Assembly (NCBI GenBank): GCA_013816405.1
Contig: JACDEL010000012.1
Coordinates: forward strand, 1-46,052
Source: Chloroflexota bacterium
GTDB lineage: Bacteria > Chloroflexota > Limnocylindria > QHBO01
DNA: 46,052 nt
Direction: 5' to 3'
How positions within the stretch are numbered: position 1 is the stretch's first letter; the number at the start of each line of letters is the position of its first letter. Position numbers and translations under genes: made by a program. Positions 25,482 to 33,043 of this stretch are shown in pieces. The notes beneath the pieces were generated by a model that ran no database searches, was not told the DNA's origin, and saw only the letters and a program-made list of their open reading frames with translations.

Positions 25482-26432
25482 ATGACTACCTTGACGATTC
25501 CCGTTTTCAAGCCAGCCGAGAAGCTCCTCGCCGAGCTGGAGCCAGCCGCGGAGCAGCTCCTCAACCGCCACCTTGGGATGGCGAAAGAGTGGTTCCCGCA
25601 CGACTACATCCCGTACGCACTCGGACGGGATTACGACAAGGATCCCTGGACGCCAGATCAACCGCGCATCAGCGGCGTCGCCCAGATCGCGTTCGAGGTC
25701 AACCTGCTGACCGAGGACAATCTTCCCAGCTATCACCGCGAGATTCACCGCATGTTCGGCGCGGGTGATGGTGCATGGCTCAACTGGGTGAACCGATGGA
25801 CCGCGGAAGAGGGACGGCACGCCATCGTGCTGCGCGATTACCTGGTCGTGACGCGCAATATCGACCCGTACGCGCTTGAGCGCGGGCGCATGAATCAGCT
25901 GCAGATTGCGTACCACCACGACGATGGTGGCAACGTCCTGCGTGGCCTGGCCTACGTCGCCTTCCAGGAGCTCGCAACGCGGATCAGTCACCGCAATACC
26001 GGCCGATACTCCTCCGATCCGGTGGCTGATCGGATCATGACCCGCATCGCGTCAGATGAGAACCTGCACATGATCTTCTATCGCGACATCCTCTCCGAAG
26101 CGATCAAGATCGATCCGTCCGCTGCGGTCCATGCGATCGCCGATGAGATCACCGATTTCCAGATGCCGGGCGCCGGAATGGTGAACTTCACGCGGAAGGC
26201 CGCGCAGATCGCCAAGTCGGGCATCTATGACCTGCGCGTCCATCACGACGAGGTGATCTGGCCGCTCTTGAACCACTGGGGTGTCTTCGAGCTTGCCAAC
26301 CTGGACCGCTCAGCCGAGCTGCGTCGCGAGGAGCTGTCTCGATTCCTGGGACGTCTTGACGCCCAGGCCTCGCGATTTGAGGCCAGGCGAGCCAAAGGCG
26401 CAGACGCAGGTGCGTGGATGCCTCCCGAATAG
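25482..26432 (+). CDS. Soluble acyl-ACP desaturase (FA_desaturase_2)
   Basis: 316 aa ferritin-like diiron enzyme. Metal ligands are readable: E78 in TEDN, E110-x-x-H113 in EEGRH, E163 in FQELATR, and E193-x-x-H196 in SDENLH, the two ExxH pairs of stearoyl-ACP desaturases. Introduces a cis double bond into acyl-ACP using O2 and reduced ferredoxin. No membrane segment. Bacterial copies are known mainly from actinobacteria and some Chloroflexota. Monocistronic; the neighbouring region downstream is rearranged. Confidence 0.93.
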   Translation: MTTLTIPVFKPAEKLLAELEPAAEQLLNRHLGMAKEWFPHDYIPYALGRDYDKDPWTPDQPRISGVAQIAFEVNLLTEDNLPSYHREIHRMFGAGDGAWLNWVNRWTAEEGRHAIVLRDYLVVTRNIDPYALERGRMNQLQIAYHHDDGGNVLRGLAYVAFQELATRISHRNTGRYSSDPVADRIMTRIASDENLHMIFYRDILSEAIKIDPSAAVHAIADEITDFQMPGAGMVNFTRKAAQIAKSGIYDLRVHHDEVIWPLLNHWGVFELANLDRSAELRREELSRFLGRLDAQASRFEARRAKGADAGAWMPPE

Positions 26433-26701
26433 GTGCGCCTGCAAGACGTTGGCACTCCGGCGCACATGCCTCGCCTTGAAAGGCGCACGAACCCCGGGCG
26501 CCAACACGCGCCGCCGGACCGGCCAGCTCTCCGACTTCACCATTCCTTCCAGGGGAAGGTACGTATCGCTGCGAGGACGGTCCGAGTCCTGCCACGTGGT
26601 GATGTGAGGTCTGGTGCGGTACGTACTAGTCCTGTCCAGGCGCCTGCTAGCAAGTGGGGACCGAGACGTTTCGCACGGCTAGGCTGCTCATAGGCCGGTG
26701 C

Positions 26702-26719
26702 GACGTTGACGGCGCGAAG
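26702..26719 (+). repeat. 18-bp direct repeat, copy 1
   Basis: GACGTTGACGGCGCGAAG; identical copy at 27628-27645, 926 bp away. The pair brackets the zinc-ribbon gene and most of the frameshifted membrane gene. Confidence 0.75.
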
Positions 26720-26736
26720 AGCGTGCGCGCTATAGT
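26706..26736 (+). promoter_or_regulatory. Promoter of the zinc-ribbon gene
   Basis: TTGACG (26706-26711), 19-nt spacer, TATAGT (26731-26736). The spacer is longer than optimal. Confidence 0.45.
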
Positions 26737-26766
26737 CCAAATCTCGGCAGGGGACGAGGAGGGAGG

Positions 26767-26976
26767 GTGACCGTACGCGGTGATCGAATCCATGCACAGG
26801 TCCAAGGGTCCCAAATCGTGCCCTCGGATCGCGCTTGTCGCTCGTGCGCTCTCTCGGTAGAGGTTCTCCTGGTGCAGCCGATTCGTGTCGGGTGCCAGCA
26901 TTGCGGGCGAACATTCCTGATTCTTGCCCGGAGCCGATTCTCGAAAAGGTTCGCGGCCAGCCATATCTCTCTCTAG
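26767..26976 (+). CDS. Small double-CxxC (zinc-ribbon-like) protein
   Basis: 69 aa from GTG 26767, preceded by a long purine-rich Shine-Dalgarno (GAGGAGGGAGG). Two CxxC pairs, C24/C27 (ACRSC) and C43/C46 (GCQHCGRTF), spaced 15 residues apart, fit a one-zinc ribbon. Basic, no membrane segment. Could bind DNA, RNA or protein. The membrane gene begins 22 bp downstream, so the two probably form one unit. No family recognised; the start and motif support a real gene. Confidence 0.6.
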   Translation: MTVRGDRIHAQVQGSQIVPSDRACRSCALSVEVLLVQPIRVGCQHCGRTFLILARSRFSKRFAASHISL

Positions 26977-26998
26977 TCGCGGGGAGCGAGGCGCGGGG

Positions 26999-27678
26999 AT
27001 GATCAACGTCGAGGTCACCGAACAGGCGGGCGCGCGTCGGGTGCTGATGGTGCGCTTTCCGCGAGCCAAGATCGCCATCGGGACGGGTATGGTCACTGTG
27101 ATCGTCTTCGGTCTTCCCTGGCTCGCCGTTCCCTTCATGAACCCTGGGCAGGGTCGGTGGCCGGGTTGGGCCCTGAGCCTCGCCGTCGTCCTCGCTCTCG
27201 CCCTCCTTTTCGGCTGGTACCTCGTCCTACTCTTGATCACCGCCGTGCGGGGCGGCTTCTTCGGGCTCACGCCGACTAGCGTGCTCATCGACACCGGCCT
27301 GAGCTCGGTCCACATCCCCTGGACCGCGATCAGCGGCACGTCGGAGGACACCCTGGAGGGCAAACACCGCTCATATCCCGTTCTGCGCCTGTCTCTCCGC
27401 AGGGACTACAGAGTGCCGGCTGGCCCTGGCCTGCCGCCCTCTCGCCCGTCCTCCTGGGCTCCTCGAGGCGCAAACTGCGCATCCTGGCTTGGTGGTTTCA
27501 ACCAGTCCCCGTCGCCCGGATGGTGACAATCGTCCGCTATCTCGCCAGCCATCCCGAAGAGCGCCCGAGGATCGGCGACGCGGACCCTGACGCATGGCTC
27601 CATGCCCCGCTGACCGTGGGCCAGGGTGACGTTGACGGCGCGAAGGGCTCAAGCGGCGCCGGCCCCGGCGATCGGTAG
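26999..27678 (+). pseudogene. Frameshifted two-helix membrane protein
   Basis: Starts ATG 26999. Residues 1-140 form a coherent protein: two long hydrophobic helices (residues about 27-48 and 58-82), then GLTPTSVLIDTGLSSVHIPW, similar to bacterial PH-like/YdbS-type membrane proteins. After about 27410-27425 the first frame becomes Pro/Ser-rich and ends at 27526, while another frame carries on with a plausible tail (RILAWWFQPVPVARMVTIVR and YLASHPEERPRIGD) to a TAG at 27676-27678. This indicates a single indel in the DNA or an assembly error. Confidence 0.6.
27628..27645 (+). repeat. 18-bp direct repeat, copy 2
   Basis: Identical to 26702-26719. Lies in the 3' end of the frameshifted membrane gene. 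No promoter-like -10 follows it at normal distance. Confidence 0.75.
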
Positions 27679-27848
27679 CGTGCAGGCGGCCCCGGGTAGT
27701 GTCTCAGTTTGAGGGTGCGTGCTCTTCGTAGGGTTCCTGCTCTTCGGCCACCTTGTCGAGCAGCTCAAGCCGCTCGCGTTCGGCTTCCCGAGCGCGTACC
27801 GCCCGTCTCACGGTGACATTGCCGCCCGTGACGTGCGGATAGTGGGAG

Positions 27849-28022
27849 TCAGGTTCGTCGCTGCGACCAGACCTGCAAAACGCCTCCGGCGATAAGGGCC
27901 ACGATGCCCAGGACAATCACCGGTAAATCTCGATCGCCGGTCGACTGGTCCATCATTCCGACCACGATCAGAAAGATACCGAGCACCGCCAGAACGGCGG
28001 TAATTCCGGATCCCCAGTTCAT
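27849..28022 (-). CDS. 57-aa two-helix membrane protein
   Basis: Start ATG 28022 with GGAGGG 8 nt upstream. Two hydrophobic helices (residues about 8-24 and 34-51) joined by a short polar loop (MMDQSTGDRD), ending in the basic tail SQRRT. Small proteins of this shape are common stress or housekeeping membrane proteins without known role. The stop of the methyltransferase remnant overlaps its start codon. Confidence 0.65.
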   Translation of the reverse strand: MNWGSGITAVLAVLGIFLIVVGMMDQSTGDRDLPVIVLGIVALIAGGVLQVWSQRRT

Positions 28023-28187
28023 ATCGATCTCCCTCCTACGAGATGACGCGAGTGCATCTTAGTTGCGCAGGCCAGCAGCTGGGCATCGGTGGCATTGCCG
28101 GACTCATCGCGGAAGGTGACGTTGTAGTCGCGGTTGGAGTTGAAGGGCGGGTCGAGGTAGACCAAGGTCGACGGCGGCATCGGGCAG
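28019..28187 (-). pseudogene. DNA methyltransferase remnant with frameshift
   Basis: Short scrap of an N4/N6 DNA methyltransferase. One frame reads LPDAAVDL and, after one extra base at about 28163, the next reads VYLDPPFNSNRDYNVTFRDE and on to DAQLLA; together these match the region around the catalytic DPPF motif of type III-like or stand-alone modification enzymes. Homology ends at about 28070; after it the frame runs into the start of the 57-aa gene. The AdoMet motif and target-recognition parts are missing. Non-functional. Confidence 0.65.
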
Positions 28188-28189
28188 GC

Positions 28190-28580
28190 TCCAAGCTGTA
28201 GATTCCCGGATCCTCGAAGTCGATCGGGACTGATGTGCCGAAATACGGTGCCGCGACCACGGCGATGTTGGAAACGGGTCGAAACCCGGGACGCGATTCG
28301 GTCCGCAGACGAATCTGGAACCGACTGCTCCCGCTCGAGGCCGGCGTGAGCTCAAGCCAAAGGTAGAAGTCGACGGTACCGGTCCCGATGATCAGGGAGT
28401 CGCCGACCGCGTCCTCCGGGCGAGGCATGCCGTCGGGCCAAGGATCGTCACGGCTCCCTGGATCGAGCGCATAACTGAGCCGGTTTCGCTCGGGGTCCCA
28501 CGCTCGGGACTACAGCCGATAGGCCGGACCCGGATTGACCAGCCCCAGCCTCTTCATGATCTTGCGCCACTCGTGTGCGC
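28190..28580 (-). pseudogene. Unidentified interrupted frame
   Basis: A single minus-strand frame runs from just below the AAA/TPR gene to the methyltransferase scrap, broken by one TAG at 28510-28512. Before the stop it reads HEWRKIMKRLGLVNPGPAYR; after it, WDPERNRLSYALDPGSRDDP and later VDFYLWLELTPASSGSSRF, both with natural composition. No start codon follows the preceding stop. Likely a fragment of a larger protein. Family not recognised. Confidence 0.4.
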
Positions 28581-28593
28581 TAACCGATCAGCT

Positions 28594-30483
28594 TCAACCC
28601 TCGACGGTTGAATGCCGGATGCCGTCCAGTCTCGCGCGGATGCGCACCGGGGTAACGATGTCGCCCTTCTGCTCGTACAGGGCGATGGCCTGGACCAGGG
28701 CATCCGCCGCCTCATCGGCTCGCCCGGCGACCAGCAGGACGTCGGCCAGATCGGTCATGACGTCGGCGCGGTCGATGAGGAAGTCTGTTCCAGCGAGCAG
28801 CGCCACGGCCTCCCGGGCGAGCGGTTCTCCTTCGTCGACTCGTCCCTGGTGTGCGCGTACCCGGGCGAGCGAGCCCTTCCCAACGGGGGTGGCAAGTGAC
28901 GTTCCGGCCGCATCGGCGAACTCGGCGTATGGCTCCGCATCATTCCAGCGGTCCTGGGCGCAGAGCGCCCGGGCGAGGAATGCGTTGAGGAAGGGAGGCC
29001 TCTCGCCTTTGGCCGCGAGCGCATCGAATCCCTCCCTCAGAACCCGCTCAGCCGCGGCTGGCTCGCCCGCGACCATCTCGATGTCATAGGGAATTTCAGC
29101 GAAGAATTCGAACTGCCCGCGTTGCCCAGTGTCGAAAAAGAAGGCGCGGGATCGTTTCGCAAACTCACGGGCCCGCTCGAAGTCACCGCGCCGAGCGGTC
29201 AGGTGCCCCAAGGCGTGGAACATTGAGGCTTCCACGCTCCGCTGGTTCGCGTACTGAGCTATCACCTCTTCGCAGCGGCGAATCCCCGCGTCCGAGGGGG
29301 TGGGCCCCCGGACGATGTCTCGGCTCAGGGTGAGGAAGGCCTCGTACTCCTCAGGGAGGTCCCCCGCCTGGCGCGCGTGCTGAAGTACCTCTTCGATGGC
29401 CGCCTCCTCGTTGCCAGCCTGACCATTCATCCACGCGATTTGCCCGCGAAGGCTCCAGGCGCGAGCAAGCCCCCGCTCATCTGCGGCCCGTCCAAAGGTG
29501 GCCATCGCCCAATCGGCGTCCTTGACCGCCTGGTCGATGTCAGTCAGGCGCTCCAGCTTCCACCGCCAGCGCTGAACGAGCGCGTGGGCGAGGAGACGGT
29601 CGTTCGACACGGCGCGAGCGTGTTCGATCGCCTCGGCCCATATCCGATCCTTCTGGTCTTCATCCTGAACGACCGACGCGAGGTCCAGGCTGAGCTCGAT
29701 CCGGACCGGATCATCGGGAGGCAGCAGCGACAACGCACGGGAGAAGAGGTTTGCGGCCGCTGGGTAATCCGACCGGGCGAATGCTCGTGTTCCCGCCGCC
29801 GAGAGTCGCACCGCCGCGCGATGGGCGACGGCCCGATGTTCATCGGTCAGCGCCCCGAGCTCTTCGCGGTAGAGGTACGCCCGCTCGAGGTGATAGCCAA
29901 GGATCTCGTCCTGCTCCTCGGCACGGTCTCCGGCCGCCCGTTCCAGCCAGTTCGCGAAGCGCTCGTGAAGCGAGGCACGCATCGCCTTGGGCAGCGCCCC
30001 GTACGCGGATTCCAGGACCAGGATGTGGCGGAAGCGGAAAGCGTCCTCTCCCGCCAGCGTGGATCGGTCCGGCCGAATAAGGTCCTTGCGCACCAGCGCC
30101 TTCAGGAGCTCGTCGATCCGCCCCGTCCCCGATTCGGAGCCAACGTCCGAAACGGCCCCCCGGTAGAAGACCTTGCCCACCACAGAGGCGCGTCCGATCA
30201 GGTCGCGTTCCTCCGGCTCGAGCCGATCGAGCCGGGCCGACAAGAGAGCGGCGATGGTGGGGGGCACGGTGACCGTCACCTTCTCGTTCGTCGCCACCCA
30301 GCGGCCGTCCACGGATTGGATCAGGCCGTCATCGATCAGCATGGCGAGCATCTGCTCGACGAAGAGAGGGTTGCCGCCGGCGGCCTGCACAATCCTGCTG
30401 CTGACATCCTCGGCCAGATCGGTCGAGCCGACCAGGTTCGCGATGAGAGAGGGTGCGGGATGCCGTAGCAGCGCTGACGGCGC
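28594..30483 (-). pseudogene. AAA-ATPase/TPR regulator, N-terminally truncated
   Basis: C-terminal part (about 630 codons) of a large regulator of the adenylate-cyclase/LuxR-like AAA plus TPR class. The frame opens after a stop at 30484-30486; the homologous region begins near SLIANLVGSTDLAEDVSSR, followed by the hallmark AAGGNPLFVEQML, the winged-helix portion (ALLSARLDRLEPEERDLIG, FRFRHILVLESAYGAL) and about ten TPR-like repeats. The Walker A and B motifs and any cyclase domain expected upstream are absent. A GTG at 30390 could start a shorter product. Probably a dead gene. Confidence 0.65.
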
Positions 30484-30691
30484 TCATTCCGACGCTTATG
30501 ACTCAGGAGCCGACTGCCCGGTCACACCTTTGGGCGATCAGTAAGAGGGGCGCTTTCGCCGTCAAGCTCGACCTAGCCCGGCAGGCCGTGGAGGCCTATG
30601 ACCGGAGCGAATCCGAGCCTAACTAGAGCACATAGCTGGGCCTGATTCGCACATGGAGCCACGCTCGGGAGCACAGCGCTAGGGCCGGGGT
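30484..30691. other. Junction segment, no gene seen
   Basis: About 208 bp between the truncated regulator and the tRNA scrap. A short plus-strand frame (AISKRGAFAVKLDLARQAVE) ends at a TAG near 30625 and could be another fragment. Nothing else recognised. Confidence 0.3.
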
Positions 30692-30732
30692 GCATGTCAA
30701 GCAAGTGCTCTAACCAGCTGAGCTAGCCGCCC
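30692..30732 (-). pseudogene. 5' half of tRNA-Val(GAC)
   Basis: Reads GGGCGGC-TA-GCTC-AGCTGGTTA-GAGC-A-CTTGC-TTGACAT-GCA, i.e. acceptor 5' strand, intact D-arm, anticodon 5' stem and loop with anticodon GAC. After GCA the sequence leaves the tRNA: the anticodon 3' stem is cut to 3 bp and no T-arm or acceptor 3' strand follows. Marks a rearrangement junction at about 30691. Confidence 0.8.
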
Positions 30733-30811
30733 GCGGGGCCCGCATTGTGCCGGAGCAGCGCGAAGGTGGTCAACCGCGCCCCGTCGCCTATCGGCGTTTT
30801 AGGTCCATGCA

Positions 30812-31018
30812 TCAAGGCCCCGCGCGGCGCCCGACCAGGTGTGCGGCGAGCGCCACGCCACCGATTGCCAGCAGGAGGACGAGCACCTCCCCACCGGCGC
30901 TGCTGGCGAATGCGAAGGGAGCGTAGATCCACCAGCCCGAGAAAAGGAAGAAGAGGGTCAGCACTCCGGCGGCGAGCCAGAGCACCATCGCGATCACGGA
31001 ACGTATGGTCCAGACCAT
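30812..31018 (-). CDS. 68-aa two-helix membrane protein
   Basis: Two hydrophobic helices (about residues 7-33 and 45-62) separated by APFAFASSAGG, basic C-terminus (HLVGRRAGP). Starts 5 bp after the cupin stop and is likely the last gene of a three-gene unit. Function unknown. Confidence 0.7.
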   Translation of the reverse strand: MVWTIRSVIAMVLWLAAGVLTLFFLFSGWWIYAPFAFASSAGGEVLVLLLAIGGVALAAHLVGRRAGP

Positions 31019-31023
31019 GTCAG

Positions 31024-31356
31024 CTACCAGTCAATCGTCACGCAGGATTCGTCGCCGACCACCGTGGCGAGGTGCCCGGGCGAGATCTCGAGGTAGTCGC
31101 CCGCCTGGCCGACCACCTCGGTCCCATCGTCCATCAGGTAGCGGATGCGGCCGGACAGGATCACTTCGCGATGCTCCATCGGGCAGGACGGGTCGTCGCC
31201 CATCGGCTTGATGTACTGCTCCCAGCTCCAGCCCGGCTTCATCACGGAGCGCATGACCACGGTGTCGCCGACCTGGACGATCTCCGTGCGGCTCCCGTCG
31301 TCGGTCGGGTAGACCTCGTCCGGCTCGTTGAACGAGCGCCGTTCGATCCCGGCCAC
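31024..31356 (-). CDS. Cupin-domain protein
   Basis: 110 aa from GTG 31356; a longer open frame overlaps the upstream gene and is unlikely. Cupin barrel: MKPGWSWEQYIKPMG, then SCPMEHREVILSGRIRYLMD (motif 1, with E/H/E residues) and GQAGDYLEISPGHLATVVGD (motif 2 with PGH). Probably binds a metal or small ligand; no enzyme class assignable. Third from the end of a small minus-strand unit after the large operon. Confidence 0.8.
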   Translation of the reverse strand: MAGIERRSFNEPDEVYPTDDGSRTEIVQVGDTVVMRSVMKPGWSWEQYIKPMGDDPSCPMEHREVILSGRIRYLMDDGTEVVGQAGDYLEISPGHLATVVGDESCVTIDW

Positions 31357-31369
31357 GTCTATCCGCCGC

Positions 31370-31642
31370 TCACCGACGCCAGTCGGTGGAATACGGAACC
31401 ACGCCGAGCACGCGATGGATCTCGGCCCGATAGCGCACGCCGGACGGATGCCGTTCCAGCCAGCGCAGGTAGTCGGGATCGACGCGCGCAAGCTCCTCCA
31501 GCGTGGAGCCGGCGTAGTGCCCGAAGTCGAGCCTCGTCGGATCGAACGATGCGGTCAGCGGCGGCTCATGCCCGGGACCGACGGGGTGAAGGGGATCCTC
31601 GTCAATAGGAAACGCCTGAGGGTCGTCGGGGTGCCCGGCCAT
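31370..31642 (-). CDS. DUF3820/Exo-X C-terminal-like small protein
   Basis: 90 aa. The N-terminal 35 residues are Pro/Asp-rich and likely disordered. The core LDFGHYAGSTLEELARVDPD plus YLRWLERHPSG matches the small domain (FGKYKGxTLxELxxxDPxYLRWL) found in DUF3820 proteins and at the end of some exonuclease X homologues. It may bind nucleic acid. A GAGG Shine-Dalgarno is upstream and TAGGAT (31690-31685, minus) may be the -10 of this unit. Confidence 0.75.
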   Translation of the reverse strand: MAGHPDDPQAFPIDEDPLHPVGPGHEPPLTASFDPTRLDFGHYAGSTLEELARVDPDYLRWLERHPSGVRYRAEIHRVLGVVPYSTDWRR

Positions 31643-31732
31643 GCCAATCGCCTCTTTCGGGTCGCCATCGGGCGACGTGCCGCGATCCTACGCTCCGCAA
31701 GGGGAAGTTGCATGACGTTCCCGCGTGCTCGG

Positions 31733-33043
31733 TTAGCGGTTTGGCAGGTGTCCGCGGCGTCGCGTCTGGACAAAGGTCGTCGCGCGCCGGCCGACCGCGA
31801 TCCGCAGCAAAGCTGTCGGCACGACCACCAGCCAATGCGATAGGAAGAGGAAGCCCCTGCCGGCCCGACCGATGAGCTCAGGCCCATGCTCCCCATGCGC
31901 CGCCAGGCCCGCGAGGGCGAGCAGGAAGCTGCCGATCCCATACCCCAGGAACAGGGAGGCCGGCACGGTCCAGTCGGCTGGGCGCGGCAGCGGGATGGTC
32001 AACAGGCTGGCGATGATCGTCGTCACGAAGAGCGGCGGAATCACGAACTCGCCGGTGAAGGCGAGGAAGTCGAGCTTCCGGCCAAGCGGCACCTCCGACG
32101 CGCGCAACAGGCCGGGGCCGAGCTCGATCAGGCGCCGGATGCTGCCTTCCGCCCAACGCAACCTCTGTCGCCACAGGCCGGGGAGCGTCATCACCGCCTC
32201 CTCTCCGACCTCCACCTGCGGGGCCAGGGCGATCCGCTCCCCCGCCGCCACCAGTCGAGTCGAGAGCTCCAGGTCCTCGGTGAGCGCGGTCGGATTCCAG
32301 CCACCGAGCCGCTCGAGGGCACCGCGACGCACGAACATGCCGTTGCCGCGCAGCTCGGCACTGCCGTCGGTCGCGCGGCGGCCGCACTGGCTCGCCATGT
32401 CCATCACCAGCTCCTCATCCTGTGCCGCCGCCAACCAGCCGTGGTCGCGGTTGCGCGCCCGTCGCTGGACCTGCATGGCGGCCGCGTCCGGATCGGCCTG
32501 CCAGGCATCCATGACCCGCGTCACGAAATCGGGGGAGACACTGGCGTCGGCATCCAGCACGCCGATCACCTCGCCTCGTATCTCGGACTGCGCGAAGCTG
32601 AGCGCCGCAGCCTTCATGGCGGGGCCGTCGCCCGCCTCACGAAACACGACCCGCAGCCGATCCGGATGCATCGCAGCGGCCTGGCGAGCCAGCGGCCCCG
32701 TTGCATCAGTCGAGCCGTCATCGACGACCACGATGTCGAAACGCGGCTCGCCGCCCAGCGCGTAGTCCTGTTCCGCGAGCGATGCGAGCGTGGCGGCGAT
32801 GACCGGCTCCTCGTTCCGGGCTGCGACGAGGAGCGTGACCCAGGGTCGACCGCCATCTGTCGAGTTGGCGCCGTGCGCGGCGCGCATGGCCTGGTAGCCG
32901 CGGAGCGCGAGATAGGCGACGTACACCAGCGACACGGCGATGGCGGCCTGCAATGCGCGCGCCACGACGGCGAAGGTGATCGCCAGCGAGGCAATGACGG
33001 CGGAGGCGATGAGGATGGAGGCCGCCACCACCCGGGTCATCAT
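31733..33043 (-). CDS. Membrane-bound GT2 glycosyltransferase (processive type)
   Basis: 436 aa from ATG 33043, overlapping the MFS stop by 4 bp. Two N-terminal membrane helices, GT-A domain with VVVDDGSTDATGPLARQ, the DXD as DADAS, acceptor/catalytic TED in ALTEDLELS and QxxRW as QRLRW, the set found in cellulose, hyaluronan and PNAG synthases. Three to four C-terminal membrane helices follow. Polymerises or transfers a sugar at the membrane; sugar unknown. Last gene of the nine-gene operon. Confidence 0.88.
   Translation of the reverse strand: MMTRVVAASILIASAVIASLAITFAVVARALQAAIAVSLVYVAYLALRGYQAMRAAHGANSTDGGRPWVTLLVAARNEEPVIAATLASLAEQDYALGGEPRFDIVVVDDGSTDATGPLARQAAAMHPDRLRVVFREAGDGPAMKAAALSFAQSEIRGEVIGVLDADASVSPDFVTRVMDAWQADPDAAAMQVQRRARNRDHGWLAAAQDEELVMDMASQCGRRATDGSAELRGNGMFVRRGALERLGGWNPTALTEDLELSTRLVAAGERIALAPQVEVGEEAVMTLPGLWRQRLRWAEGSIRRLIELGPGLLRASEVPLGRKLDFLAFTGEFVIPPLFVTTIIASLLTIPLPRPADWTVPASLFLGYGIGSFLLALAGLAAHGEHGPELIGRAGRGFLFLSHWLVVVPTALLRIAVGRRATTFVQTRRRGHLPNR

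Larger units (their letters stand above)
26433..26766. other. Gene-free stretch with promoter
   Basis: 334 bp with no supported gene. Contains the first copy of an 18-bp direct repeat (26702-26719) that includes the -35 of the promoter below. Otherwise nothing recognised. Confidence 0.5.

Noticed and set aside
27704-27916. 70-codon minus-strand frame ending in a Glu-rich helix
   Set aside because: The C-terminal part looks protein-like, but its N-terminal part overlaps the better-supported 57-aa membrane gene and no start codon with a ribosome site was found. May be another fragment.
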